A stretch of DNA of 64,000 nucleotides from Paenibacillus sedimenti (GTDB lineage Bacteria > Bacillota > Bacilli > Paenibacillales > NBRC-103111), in the NCBI RefSeq assembly GCF_014534655.1, contig NZ_JACVVD010000020.1, forward strand, positions 1 through 64,000, read 5' to 3'. Of this stretch, positions 18,641 through 27,605 are shown piece after piece. How positions within the stretch are numbered: the first letter of the stretch is position 1; the number at the start of each line of letters is the position of its first letter. The notes beneath the pieces are model-generated. The model was given only the letters and a program-made list of their open reading frames with translations. It did not search any database and had not been told where the DNA came from. The position numbers and the translations under genes were made by a program.

Positions 18641-19272
18641 TTATCGCTGTACTGAATTAACGTAAAACTGGCGTTCGAAATCACTTGGTGTAAAATATTG
18701 GACAGACGAATGAATGCGTTCGTTGTTGCTTTGTGCTTTTTGACCGTTCTAAACCGCCACTGCTGCTCTTTCATGATTCGAGTAACCGATCGCTCGGATA
18801 TGTCGATCCCTTGCTGATTGAGTTTTTGCGTGACCTTTGGGCTTCCGTACAGCTTGCGTGATGCATCAAAAACTTCCTTGACCTGCTCTGTCCATTCTTT
18901 GTGCTGACGCTCTCGTTCGTTCTTAGGGCAATCTTTCCATTTGTAATACTAGCTGCGAGAAACTTCCATTACCTTGCACATCTTCTCCAGTCGGTACTCG
19001 GAGCGGTATTCATAGATGAATTCATATTTTACCGACGGGCTTTCGCGAAGAAGTGCATGGCCTTTTATAAGATTTCGTTCTCCTCTTGCAGTTCACGTTT
19101 ACGTATTTGCCTTTGCATTTCCCACAATTGATGGTCTTCGGACTTGAACGCTTGATTTTGAACGACTTCCGGCTCTCCACCGAATTTCTTCATCCAACCA
19201 TATAGCGTATTATCCTTGATCTTCAGCTCGCGGGCTACCTCCGCTACCGCCTTTCCGCTTTCCTTAATATAC
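18641..19272 (-). pseudogene. Collapsed IS3-family transposase (OrfA + OrfB remnant)
   Basis: Reading the minus strand from 19272: KESGKAVAEVARELKIKD (HTH of OrfA, N-terminus missing), then NTLYGWMKKFGGEP, a coiled-coil region and a premature stop at EEIL where OrfA normally continues. OrfB follows in another frame with KLYGSPKVTQKLNQQGIDIS and SVTRIMKEQQWRFRTVKKHK. It then jumps directly to the extreme C-terminus, ERIHSSVQYFTPSDFERQF. The catalytic DDE core is therefore missing through an internal deletion of several hundred bases. The element cannot transpose. Confidence 0.85.
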
Positions 19273-19410
19273 TAGATTTAGTACATTTTGTTCCGACGGA
19301 GAACTTTAGTTAGTCCAATATCGAAAAGGCTGCCGCGTAGCGTCCTTTTATTCATTTACGTGGCAGATTTATTGATGAAATTTACGTTGCTTCGGTGTAC
19401 ACAACCTCAA

Positions 19411-19566
19411 GGGACGAAGCTCGCGACATTTGCGGCTCGTTGTATCGAGAACGAGATCTTGATGCATCTGCGTTCGCTTAAGAAAACGCGTAAGGATGTA
19501 TCCTTGCATGACCCCATCGGAACGGACAGAGAGGGGAATGAAATAACGCTGATCGACATCCTCCTT
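19411..19566 (+). pseudogene. sigK: Fragment of sporulation sigma factor sigma-K (region 2.4-3 part)
   Basis: The frame GTKLATFAARCIENEILMHL followed by RSLKKTRKDVSLHDPIGTD and REGNEITLIDIL is almost identical to the middle of sigma-K (sigma-E has a different sequence here). Neither the N-terminal half nor the promoter -35-recognition part is attached. The match stops at about 19566, where DNA belonging to an IS110 remnant begins. Upstream of 19411 the match also ends. A piece matching the last residues of sigma-K occurs in the same orientation at 37570. Confidence 0.8.
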
Positions 19567-19740
19567 GCCAACGACTAGCTCCACTTGAATAGTCATTAGG
19601 AACAAGTCCGGCGTATAACTTAATTGCCTGGGACTTGTAAAACGTATGAACTGACCAATTTCCGCTACTAAGGTGGTCGCGGTTACTTCTGCTACTCCAC
19701 GCATGGTTTGAAGGAGGTACTTGATTAATATTCTCGATAG
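19560..19740 (-). pseudogene. IS110-family transposase fragment
   Basis: On the minus strand, TMRGVAEVTATTLVAEIGQF and IRFTSPRQL continue, after a frameshift, into YAGLVPNDYSSGASRWQGG. This is the C-terminal Transposase_20 (helix-hairpin) part of IS110/IS116-type enzymes. It breaks off exactly where the sigma-K fragment ends. Confidence 0.75.
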
Positions 19741-19785
19741 AGTTCACTTTTACAAATTCGCTCATGACATAAGCCACATCAGTCT

Positions 19786-20655
19786 TCAGTCTTCGGTCTT
19801 TGAATGGACTCCAAGCATGTTTAAGCCTAGCCTTACGCTAGCATGCTCAATTTTTTCCGCTAAAAAACTTGCATAAACCTGGAATTTTGGAATTTCAATT
19901 TGAAAATCACTTTGAATTATGAAAAGTTTTTGCTCATCAATAAAGGGTTGGGCTACGCTCTTCGTCAGAAATCCAAATGTTCCACCTTGCAGAAGCATTT
20001 TTAAAATAATAGCTGAATGATCTAATTGCAAAGCTGGAATAAATCCAGGACCGAGCATTTTTGAAAACCATTCAGGGAACGCGTTACCGACATGGCAATA
20101 CTTCTCAGTGAAGAAATCCGTCCGGCTTATCAGTAGTCCTTTCTCTGCTGAAACTAATATGACCTCGTCTTCGAATAGGAATATATTTGACACTTTAGGA
20201 TGATCTGGAGGATCATATCTAATCGCAATATGAACAGTTCCGTCAAGCAATAGATCCTGAGTCATATTTCTGTAATCATCAAAGTAACTATTTATTTTAA
20301 TCGCAACTTTTGGATGACTTCTTCTAAAGGCTACGATTTGATCAAAGAAATGATACTGCCATCCGGCCCCCGGTCCGCTTAATACGATATGATCCTCGAA
20401 TTGCTCCGACATCGAAAGCTTGCTTTCGGCAAATAATCGAAGCATCCTCTCGGCGTAAGGAAGGAAAGTAATGCCAGCGCGAGTCAAACTTACGTTTCGG
20501 TTATCTCGAAAAAATAATGCTTTACCTATCGTGTTCTCTAACGCCTTTATCCTCGCGGTTACAGCAGACTGAGAAATATGCAATCGTTCGGAAGCTTTTG
20601 TGAAATTTAACGTTTGGCAAACCGAAAGAAACGCCTCCAACTGAGAGATATCCAT
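19786..20655 (-). CDS. LysR-family transcriptional regulator
   Basis: 289 residues: N-terminal winged HTH (MDISQLEAFLSVCQTLNFTK, ASERLHISQSAVTARIKALE) and a LysR effector-binding domain. The ATG at 20655 is preferred because GAGGTGGA lies just before it; a TTG at 20667 would place that site inside the gene. No divergent enzyme gene makes the target obvious. The 3' end abuts the IS110 fragment but the reading frame appears complete. Confidence 0.9.
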   Translation of the reverse strand: MDISQLEAFLSVCQTLNFTKASERLHISQSAVTARIKALENTIGKALFFRDNRNVSLTRAGITFLPYAERMLRLFAESKLSMSEQFEDHIVLSGPGAGWQYHFFDQIVAFRRSHPKVAIKINSYFDDYRNMTQDLLLDGTVHIAIRYDPPDHPKVSNIFLFEDEVILVSAEKGLLISRTDFFTEKYCHVGNAFPEWFSKMLGPGFIPALQLDHSAIILKMLLQGGTFGFLTKSVAQPFIDEQKLFIIQSDFQIEIPKFQVYASFLAEKIEHASVRLGLNMLGVHSKTED

Positions 20656-20951
20656 TTTCCACCTCAATGATTTGAAATATTGTTTATTGCAATATAAAAG
20701 ATTCGTTATACAAATTATATGCTCACGAGTATGATTCTATCTATACGAAAAAAGAACTACATCGCATTCGCGGATTAGAAAATAAAAATAAGAAAACCTA
20801 ACCTCGGCTATCACATGTTCAAACTGAGAATTATTTACGGTGATAGTTGAGGCCTTGATAACAGAATACATCACAAATGAGAATGGGCTTACGGTTTGGA
20901 ATGAAAATAGAAGGAAGATAGAATTTCAAACTATTAGGGCTATTAAGGTTA
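20656..20951. other. AT-rich intergenic region, no gene seen
   Basis: It probably contains the LysR promoter and any autoregulatory site. Short frames here lack ribosome sites and family resemblance, and I see no RNA structure. Confidence 0.4.
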
Positions 20952-20960
20952 GTGTGTACA

Positions 20961-21296
20961 ATGATAGTTGAACATTCAATAGAGGTCGGAAGAATCGGCC
21001 AGCTTCCCAGAATACTATACATTGGAAACGAGGTAAGCAAAATGCTTGCAGTAGTTTGCATTAACAAAAGAGTTGAAACTTTGAAGAGGCTTGAAACATA
21101 CAGCTATCAAGTAGCCTATTATGTTCTTCAAGACGAGGGGCTTGCAATCGAAGCAACGATAACCGCATTGCTCGAACTAAGTATGGTTGATGATTTTTAT
21201 ATGAAGCCGCTACCCGTGCAGCTTGATATTACGAAAAAAACAACTATAAAAAATTCCATAGCGGTTAGACAAAAAAACTTCAGAATCATTGAATAA
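20961..21296 (+). CDS. Hypothetical protein, about 111 residues
   Basis: MIVEHSIEVGRIGQLPRILY... ending QKNFRIIE. An AAGG lies about 12 bases upstream of the ATG; a GTG at 20952 is an alternative start. Soluble, mixed charge, with a helical middle (ETLKRLETYSYQVAYYVLQD) and the phrase LLELSMVDDFYMKPLPVQLD. I do not recognise the family. The even codon use and length suggest a real gene. Confidence 0.5.
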   Translation: MIVEHSIEVGRIGQLPRILYIGNEVSKMLAVVCINKRVETLKRLETYSYQVAYYVLQDEGLAIEATITALLELSMVDDFYMKPLPVQLDITKKTTIKNSIAVRQKNFRIIE

Positions 21297-21386
21297 TCCT
21301 TGAAGTCAGTCGATCGATTCCAAGAATTTCCCAAGGTGAGCATTTAAATGGTTAAAAAAGATTAAACTCGAAAGGTGGAACTATTT

Positions 21387-21719
21387 GTGAAACAAGGACA
21401 AATGAAGAAAATAAACGTATTCGAAGCAACAAAAGATATTCAAGAGTACACCAACTTCGTAATCAGCGAGGTGAATGACCATGTCCTTAGAGCTGCCGTC
21501 ATTGATGGAGAATATCATTGGCACAAACATGAGGACTGTGATGAGCTATTTTTGGTTATTGAGGGCGAATTGATTATCGATTTTGAAGATCAAACGGTCG
21601 TTTTGAACCAAGGCGATGTATTTACTATTCCACGAGACGTCGTGCATAGAACACGTTCCAATGGACGAACGGTAAATCTTTGTTTTGAGAAAGCGGACAA
21701 TGATATTAGCGGGGACTGA
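21387..21719 (+). CDS. Small cupin-domain protein
   Basis: The GTG at 21387 follows AAAGGTGG with normal spacing and gives 110 residues. A single cupin barrel is visible: motif 1 YHWHKHEDCDELFLVIEGE (metal ligands H, H, E) and motif 2 FTIPRDVVHRT (final His). Such proteins bind a metal and act as small isomerases, dioxygenases or sensors; the substrate is not deducible. It is 53 bases upstream of the LOG-family gene and possibly co-transcribed with it. Confidence 0.85.
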   Translation: MKQGQMKKINVFEATKDIQEYTNFVISEVNDHVLRAAVIDGEYHWHKHEDCDELFLVIEGELIIDFEDQTVVLNQGDVFTIPRDVVHRTRSNGRTVNLCFEKADNDISGD

Positions 21720-21772
21720 CTGAATGTATTTCGTCTTAATTTTTTCAATAAATTTAAAGTGGAGGGATTAAT

Positions 21773-22351
21773 TTGAAACGATTGGCGGTTTTTTGTGGTT
21801 CAAGTAATGGAGCATCCCAAGTTTATAAAGAGGGTGCTGTCCAACTGGGGAAAGAGCTAGTTAAGCGCAGAATTACGTTGGTATATGGTGGGGCAAGTGT
21901 GGGCATTATGGGAGCGCTAGCTGATACTGTGTTAAATGAGGGAGGGAAAGTTATAGGAGTCATACCAAGACACCTGGCAGAACGAGAAATATCTCACCCA
22001 CATGTGACTGAGTTGTATACTGTGGAAACCATGCATGAAAGAAAAGCGAAAATGGCAGAGTTAGCAGATGGGTTTATTGCACTACCTGGAGGTTCAGGAA
22101 CGCTAGAAGAATTTTTCGAAGTCCTCACATGGGCACAGATTGGGTTACACCAAAAGCCTTGCGGGCTTCTTAATATCCAAGAATATTATAGTCCTCTTCT
22201 TAGTCTGCTGGACCATATGGTAGAGCAGCAATTTATGCAAGAGAAATATCGTGCTTTAGCCATAGTAGATTCAGATCCCAAGAAGTTAATTGATAAATTC
22301 AATTTATATGAACCACCGACTATAAAAACCTACATTAAAACAACCAGGTAA
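21773..22351 (+). CDS. LOG-family nucleoside 5'-monophosphate phosphoribohydrolase (TIGR00730)
   Basis: 192 residues, TTG start after GGAGGG. Rossmann-like LOG fold with LVYGGASVGIMGALAD and the signature PGGSGTLEE (105-113), whose Glu is catalytic. Family members cleave N6-modified or plain AMP to free base and ribose 5-phosphate (cytokinin activation in plant-associated species, nucleotide salvage elsewhere). Complete and apparently functional, unlike many neighbours. Confidence 0.92.
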   Translation: MKRLAVFCGSSNGASQVYKEGAVQLGKELVKRRITLVYGGASVGIMGALADTVLNEGGKVIGVIPRHLAEREISHPHVTELYTVETMHERKAKMAELADGFIALPGGSGTLEEFFEVLTWAQIGLHQKPCGLLNIQEYYSPLLSLLDHMVEQQFMQEKYRALAIVDSDPKKLIDKFNLYEPPTIKTYIKTTR

Positions 22352-22431
22352 TCGGAAAACAGAATGAGGTTATAGTTACCCATTTGCTAATATGGTAATA
22401 TTATACAGTAAGGGGGAGAGGGAGGGATGCT

Positions 22432-22722
22432 ATGAAATCAACATTTTTATGGGGATTAACCAGTGGACTGCTCATAAGTTTGACCACAATGGGAATATGG
22501 GGGACTAATAAAGCATTTAGTGTAATGTTCTATATAACCACGGGAATTATTGTGTTGTTATTAATTTTATCAGGTGCGCTTATTAACGGCGACCGCATAA
22601 GAGCAAATTTTCACTCAGAGGACAATACTGACCGCAACAGGAGAAATAAACTGATAAATAAATTGGCAGTGTTTATAATTCCGTATATTGGTTTGGCCTT
22701 TTTATTACATTTTTTTAAATAA
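22432..22722 (+). CDS. DUF5316-like small membrane protein
   Basis: 96 residues, three hydrophobic segments and the GDRIRANFHSEDNTDRNRR motif that marks DUF5316 of Bacillales. The ribosome site AGGGAGGG is strong. Function unknown. Confidence 0.75.
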   Translation: MKSTFLWGLTSGLLISLTTMGIWGTNKAFSVMFYITTGIIVLLLILSGALINGDRIRANFHSEDNTDRNRRNKLINKLAVFIIPYIGLAFLLHFFK

Positions 22723-22754
22723 TTGTTAATATTAAACAATAAAAGAGTGAGAAA

Positions 22755-22860
22755 ATGAAAAGGACAGTGATTAGTGGGATTTTATTGCTTGGGGGCTATT
22801 GATGACTCTAACTATTATTTTATCAGCCGCCATTTATGCTCCGAGCAAACTTTGTTGTTG
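22755..22860 (+). pseudogene. Frameshifted small membrane protein remnant
   Basis: MKRTVISGILLLGGY-stop, with the hydrophobic continuation LMTLTIILSAAIYAPSKL in the next frame. It looks like a broken one- or two-helix membrane protein. Confidence 0.45.
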
Positions 22861-22904
22861 ATTTTCTTTATTAAAGAAACGGGCCTTAAAAAGGGGGATT
22901 AGAT

Positions 22905-23210
22905 ATGATTGCTTGGCTTAATCTTGGTAGCCTCGTGCTTGGAGTAATCGCTTGGATTCTTCCAGCTATTAATATATCTAGATATGATAAGCGTTCTAAG
23001 AATTGGGTTACTCTTTCTATTGTGAGCATTAGTGCTTGTTCTTTTTCGTTGTTTTTTCAGATTTGCAGTTTCTATGAACGTGAAAAGGTTGAGGATTGGT
23101 CTGCTCTTATGGATACAGTAAGTGTTATCGCATCTGTTTCAGCAATTCTTCTCAGCGGTACAATCATATTAAATGCAATTACATTGTATATTTATCGTAA
23201 CAGGACATAA
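22905..23210 (+). CDS. Small integral membrane protein, unknown
   Basis: 101 residues, three membrane segments (LNLGSLVLGVIAWILPAIN, VSISACSFSLFFQIC, SAILLSGTIILNAITLYIY), ribosome site AAGGGGG. It resembles an uncharacterised membrane family common in Bacillales; I cannot assign a role. Complete frame. Confidence 0.7.
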   Translation: MIAWLNLGSLVLGVIAWILPAINISRYDKRSKNWVTLSIVSISACSFSLFFQICSFYEREKVEDWSALMDTVSVIASVSAILLSGTIILNAITLYIYRNRT

Positions 23211-23305
23211 TAGTAGGATGTCAATTTTACTCTTTAAGAAGGATTGTGAAACGCTGTTGAAACCAATGCAAATTCACTTATTATTCTATGAAGTAGAGGA
23301 ATTGA

Positions 23306-23443
23306 TTGAGTATACACTTGGCATTAAGCTATAAGGAAGAAGTCTTGCTAACGCTCATTGTCAAGCTTCTTTATGCGGGAATCGTGCTTTTTCCTTTCTA
23401 TTTCATATTTTCATTTGTTTACTACAAGGTTAAAAAGCAATGA
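23306..23443 (+). pseudogene. C-terminal remnant of a membrane protein
   Basis: A 45-codon frame with a single strong hydrophobic helix (AGIVLFPFYFIFSFVYYKVK) and no ribosome site. It is probably the tail of a lost gene. Confidence 0.3.
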
Positions 23444-23568
23444 TGAATATGAATTATGCTTTTTAAGCAATAATAATTACGAAAACAGCGTTAATTATAA
23501 GTTAATTATAACTATGTTAACAGAGATAATAGTTTAATTAACCGCCACCGCCCCCTTACCGGGGCTGT

Positions 23569-23754
23569 TTGATTTGTATAAGACTTCCTTTGGTATACTT
23601 TTATTCCATATTAGGGGATTATCAAGGCTTTGTAAGTAGCTTTATTGCACAGGTGCTTTCTTTTTTTGGATTAATTGTAGTTATTTACTTCGGTATTTTG
23701 TTAATTATCGATTGTTTTAAGTCCGAAAGAGTATACAAAAAACAACAGGGCTAA
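23569..23754 (+). CDS. Possible 61-residue membrane peptide
   Basis: Starts TTG, two hydrophobic stretches (VLSFFGLIVVIYFGILLIID) and a basic tail. There is no clear ribosome site, and the frame starts beside GC-rich DNA (23543-23565) unlike the rest. It could be a fragment. Confidence 0.3.
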   Translation: MICIRLPLVYFYSILGDYQGFVSSFIAQVLSFFGLIVVIYFGILLIIDCFKSERVYKKQQG

Positions 23755-23892
23755 GGGGAAACGAAAGTAATAATACAAACAGTCGAATCCGCCGCTTCGG
23801 AATTGTTGATTACCCAACAAACTTACAATTTTAGACTTGTTAATATAAGTGAAAACATGGATTTCGTTAAAATAAAAAACTTTGAGGTTATA

Positions 23893-24381
23893 ATGACAAA
23901 AAGAAAATTATTCTACTCGATAATTGCCCTCTTAATACTAGGGAGTGGACTCTTGCTATATAAAGTTGAAAACATTGTACCATCCATAATGAAATTTACT
24001 GATTTTGGAGGTGCGAACGAATTTTACTTCTATGAAAATAACATTTATTACAAGAACCACGAACTCATTCAAAAATACTTTGACATAAACAAAGATAAAA
24101 TTGTAAAAAAAGTTCCCAATGAAAAAGCACATATTGAATCCAAAATTATACTTAGCTTTGCTTATAATACAGATAAGGGAAGAGATACATATATTGATGA
24201 TAAAGGAAAAATATTTTTTATCGTATCTAAGTCCGAAATAAGAAACAAATCGAGACTTCATTGGCTTTGGTGGAAGTTAGACTTTGACAAAAATAATTAC
24301 ATTTATTATTCTACCGAAGCTGACATTGCGATTGTAAAATTAGTAAATCAAATTAAAAATGAAACAAGATCAAGTAAATAA
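23893..24381 (+). CDS. Hypothetical membrane-anchored protein
   Basis: 162 residues from ATG 23893 (TGAGG upstream). One N-terminal membrane anchor (LFYSIIALLILGSGLLLY), then a soluble lysine-, asparagine- and tyrosine-rich domain. DNA is markedly AT-rich compared with the glucan locus, suggesting a different origin. Family not recognised. Confidence 0.6.
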   Translation: MTKRKLFYSIIALLILGSGLLLYKVENIVPSIMKFTDFGGANEFYFYENNIYYKNHELIQKYFDINKDKIVKKVPNEKAHIESKIILSFAYNTDKGRDTYIDDKGKIFFIVSKSEIRNKSRLHWLWWKLDFDKNNYIYYSTEADIAIVKLVNQIKNETRSSK

Positions 24382-24478
24382 AAGAGAAGCATTATTCAAA
24401 GAAAACCATTCCATTGTCAGGAGTGGCTACACGAGTAGCGGTACAAAAATCTGCCGTCAAATGATGATGAAAACGCGG

Positions 24479-24710
24479 ATGGTTATTGATGAAGACTATT
24501 TCAAGGTAATCGATGTATTAAATGATTGGTGGGGTGGTCGGCAGATGACGCACCTCCTACCACGGTTATTTTTCGAACATTTTCAAACAACAAGTTTCAT
24601 TGTCGAAGATGGGGTCTGTTTTATTTCATAAACGGATGGGATTCTCAGATTCAATAGCAACTGATTACGTTGGTAAGGGTCAAGACCGTATTCTGTTCTC
24701 CAAAGACATC
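24479..24710 (+). pseudogene. GNAT acetyltransferase remnant, internally deleted
   Basis: The N-terminal part MVIDEDYFKVIDVLNDWWGG followed by RQMTHLLPRLFFEHF and TTSFIVEDG is typical of a GNAT enzyme. After a frame change near 24625 the C-terminal part FHKRMGFSDSIATDYVGKGQ, then DRILFSKDI, appears. The acetyl-CoA-binding middle is missing, so it cannot be active. It runs directly into a metallo-beta-lactamase-fold fragment. Confidence 0.65.
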
Positions 24711-25094
24711 ACTTCTGAAATAATTTCTACATCAACTACATGTGAAATTATGGTCGCATTTGGAAAAAACAGGTTAGATCAGCAATTGTCAAACCCGGAT
24801 CCCATTTATCAGGCAATCGACGAACTCGAGGACAAAATAAAAAAAGAGACAGACGAAAAGTTAAAAAAGGAAATGCAATGGGAAAATGCAAGTGACCGTG
24901 AGTACATGAAATTACTCCCCAATTTGGTATATACACTACCAACCATAACTTTTGATCAGCAGATGAGTATTCAAGGTAGTGATCGGACCGTGCAACTCAT
25001 CACGTATGGCGGCGGTCACACGCAAAGTGATGCATTCGTGTACCTTCCTGAAGAAAAAATTGCCGTAAAGGGGGATCTGGTGCTCTCAAAGCAT
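24711..25094 (+). pseudogene. Metallo-beta-lactamase-fold hydrolase fragment
   Basis: In the same frame as the GNAT tail: a charged helical insert (DELEDKIKKETDEKLKKEMQ), then YGGGHTQSDAFVYLPEEKIA and GDLVLSKH, the third and fourth metal-binding regions of MBL-fold enzymes. The N-terminal HxHxDH motif is absent and the C-terminus is cut at 25094. Nonfunctional fragment. Confidence 0.6.
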
Positions 25095-25252
25095 TCATTT
25101 TCGGGATTAATAGTTTTAAATTCAACTTCTAAAGCATTTGTTATTGGATTTTTTTCAGCAAAAACAGATGGTGATAAAGAAGAAAACATCATGGAAAACG
25201 CTAATAGGAATGATAATAACTTGAACTTTAGTTTCACTTTGAAAATCCCCAT
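25095..25252 (-). pseudogene. 5' stub of a secreted protein
   Basis: On the minus strand MGIFKVKLKFKLLSFLLAFS followed by MMFSSLSPSVFA is a textbook Sec signal peptide, followed by about 20 residues before the frame enters the MBL-fold fragment. A GGAGG lies 25-30 bases upstream, too far for efficient use. This is the start of a lost secreted gene joined tail-on to the fragment above. Confidence 0.4.
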
Positions 25253-25378
25253 TAATAGAATAAAATAGATTTAACAGATATCCTCCTTTTCTATTATATG
25301 GTAATATTTTATAGTATTGGGTGCTAATTACAAATCAAATTATTCCATTAAAAGGATAGTAAATGGAGGTTTTCCGCT

Positions 25379-25801
25379 ATGAGATTTTTATTCAGTGTAT
25401 TAAAGAGAATATTAGACAAACAATTTTTGAATCATGAATTATATAAAATGAAGGAGTATGAGCTTAGAGATTTTTTAAAGGTCGCTGAAGCTAATGGTTA
25501 CATCAAAGTTATAAAAACAGGAATCCACGATTCTTTTGAGGTTACAGATAAAGGTAGAGCTTTTCTAGATGACTTTAATCAAATGGAAAAAGAACTCCCT
25601 GTAGACCTCCAAGAGTTGCCTTATTGGGTTCGTTTTGAAGGTGATGTATATCAACCCCCTCAATCAGAAAACCTTCATAATGATCAGAAAACGAATTATA
25701 TTTATAATGAGTGGTCTCACAAATTACAATTAATTTATTCGTCTATCATCGGTAGAGGTGGTAGGTCTGCACTCTCAATCGATCCAAGGTGCAAGAATTA
25801 A
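25379..25801 (+). CDS. Hypothetical winged-helix-like protein, C-terminus altered by IS6 insertion
   Basis: 140 residues from ATG 25379 (AATGGAGG upstream). MKEYELRDFLKVAEANGYIK plus SFEVTDKGRAFLDDF resembles a small winged-helix domain. The last eight residues (SIDPRCKN) are encoded by DNA of the IS6 element end (from about 25781), so the natural C-terminus has been replaced. Function unknown. Confidence 0.5.
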   Translation: MRFLFSVLKRILDKQFLNHELYKMKEYELRDFLKVAEANGYIKVIKTGIHDSFEVTDKGRAFLDDFNQMEKELPVDLQELPYWVRFEGDVYQPPQSENLHNDQKTNYIYNEWSHKLQLIYSSIIGRGGRSALSIDPRCKN

Positions 25802-26465
25802 AAAAGATAGCAATTTCCCAATAAATTGTAATTAACTATGCCATAATACCAAATATTTTATAAAGCCATTCAACTGCAGAGAGGACAGACGAATTATTTT
25901 CGGCCTGCTCTTTCCTAATCATATGCATAGCCTCGATTCCCTTTAACGTCTGTTCTGCAGTTAGAAATGATTTGAAACCAAGCATCGGTTTTGTGATTTT
26001 CTTAATGAATCGGTGATCTTGCTCCACAATGTTGTTTAGATATTTTGTCTGTCTAATCAAGATTTCTTTTGGTAGGGATTTCCACTTTATTAATTCTTGT
26101 ATTGCTGGTGGATATGCTGGATTTTTATCCAAGGTGATTACACGTGGGATTTTATTATGTGGAGAGGACAAGGCCTTTGTAAAGAAACGCTTAGCTGCCG
26201 GCATGTCCCGATTTTCAGATAACATGAAATCAATGGTTTTCCCCATAGAATCAACTGCCCGATATAGATATTTCCACTGACCTTTGACTTTGACATAGGT
26301 TTCGTCAGTCCTCCAAGAATCGTTTGTAGGTTTCAAAAAGGGATGGATTCATTTGTCGATTTCGGGTCCATATTCAAATAAATCCATTTTCGTTTCCAAA
26401 ATAAGCTGCTCCATCCCATGACTTCATTATCAATTATCATGAATTAGAGCTTTGCACCACAACCC
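25781..26465 (-). mobile_element. Degenerate IS6-family (IS240/IS257-like) element
   Basis: The right end GCTTTGCACCACAACCC (26449-26465) is the reverse complement of a typical IS6 terminal repeat. The left end (25781-25799) shares only the GGTGCAA core. The size of about 0.7-0.8 kb and the single transposase fit the family. Confidence 0.65.
25836..26410 (-). pseudogene. IS6-family transposase with nonsense and frameshift mutations
   Basis: The DDE core is readable on the minus strand: first Asp in WRTDETYVKVKG, second in ITLDKNPAYP, Glu in NIVEQDHRFIKK. Upstream, the frame EYGPEIDK is followed by a TGA (26349-26351 on the plus strand) before IHPFLKPTNDSW, where intact relatives have Arg. 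The N-terminal HTH is lost. An internal start could give a 166-residue protein lacking the DNA-binding part. Confidence 0.8.
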
Positions 26466-26586
26466 GATCATCATCATCACAGCATTCCCTCCTATTTTGA
26501 CGTATAGATAGTTGTCACTTTCGGGTGCAAGGCTTCAAACATACTATATTTAAACGACAAGATAGGGGAGAAGGAGGGAGTAGGTC

Positions 26587-26712
26587 ATGCCGAAGCTAGG
26601 AAGGGTTGATCCCGACTTTTGGAAAGGAAAGCACGTATTTGTTACCGGGCATACAGGGTTTAAGGGAACATGGTTAAGTCTATGGCTACATGCCATGGGG
26701 GCTCATGAATAG
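26587..26712 (+). pseudogene. rfbG: 41-codon stub of CDP-glucose 4,6-dehydratase
   Basis: Strong ribosome site (GGAGGGAG), then MPKLGRVDPDFWKGKHVFVT followed by GHTGFKGTWLSLWLHAMGA. The FVTGHTGFKG nucleotide-binding motif and the DFWKGK lead-in are typical of RfbG, which normally has about 360 residues. The frame stops at 26712, where a truncated pectate lyase gene begins on the other strand. It is a surface-polysaccharide gene lost by deletion. Confidence 0.75.
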
Positions 26713-27605
26713 CTGTTTAAAATCAGATTGTTGCTCGGCCAATCCGACATATTGGTAAGGGACGAATCGTACCTGGAGATCTGTAACCCTGAATCGCGGT
26801 TGTGATCGGTCTCTACGTTCTCAATAATATTATTGTTGCCGCCGATGAAGATGCCGTTATCGCCGGCTCCGGTAACTCTTACCCCCTTAACATGCCAATA
26901 ATGGCCGAAAATCTGCAATCCGCGGTTGGCCGATCCGAACGATTGAGAGGAGAAGTCCAGGACAGGTTTCTCGGATCCGTAAGCGAAAATCTTCTTGCGT
27001 CCACCACTGCTGCCGCTATTGTCGCGGGCGATGGTTATCGTAGAGGAATAGCTGTACGTGCCGCCGAGCATATAGATGGTGCCTCCAGCTGCCACTTTCG
27101 TAAGCGCCATTGTCAAAGTGGTAGGTCTGTCAATCGTCCCCGGATTGCTTGCGGAGCCGTTCGCAGCTACATAGATGCCGTTACTATCGGGTCCCGAGCC
27201 AGCGGCGACTAATTGCCATTGCTGGTTGGTTCCGCTCCATGACGACCATTGGTGCAGGTTCGTCCCGTCCGCCGTCGACATATTATAGACGTCGAGCGCC
27301 TTGCCGCTGTTGCGGTTGATGAATTTGTAATAACCGCTGCCGGCATCTACGATCTGCCATTCCTGATTCGTTCCTCCACTCCAGGATGTCCATTGCTGCA
27401 CATTCGCCCCGTCCGCCGTCGACATATTAGCAACGTCGAGTACCTTGCCACTGTTTTTGTTGACGATTTTGTAAATCGTGCTCGTATCGAATGCCGCCTT
27501 CACGGGAAGGCTCGTTAACAGAATCTTAAGCGATAACGTCAGAATAAAGCTGACGGCAAAATGCCATAAGGTCTTTGGTTGAAGTGAGATTTTCGTATTT
27601 CTCAT
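26703..27605 (-). pseudogene. Ricin-B lectin + right-handed beta-helix pectate lyase (PL9-like), C-terminus deleted
   Basis: The ATG at 27605 has AAAGGGTG upstream. Signal peptide, then two ricin-type (CBM13-like) repeats marked by VQQWTSWSG and LHQWSSWSG, then a beta-helix start (GIYVAANGSASNPGTIDRPT, GGTIYMLGGTYSYSS, GLQIFGHYWHVKGVRVTGAG). PL9 lyases continue after NLIL with the Asp/Lys catalytic region. Here the frame stops at NSYS, the point where the rfbG stub ends on the other strand. The catalytic site is missing, so the product would at best bind carbohydrate. Confidence 0.75.

Noticed and set aside
20831..21067. 78-codon minus frame with a hydrophobic start
   Set aside because: Overlaps the better supported plus gene at 20961 and has no ribosome site.
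25836..26336. Active IS6 transposase
   Set aside because: In-frame TGA, an upstream frameshift and a degraded left repeat make activity unlikely.
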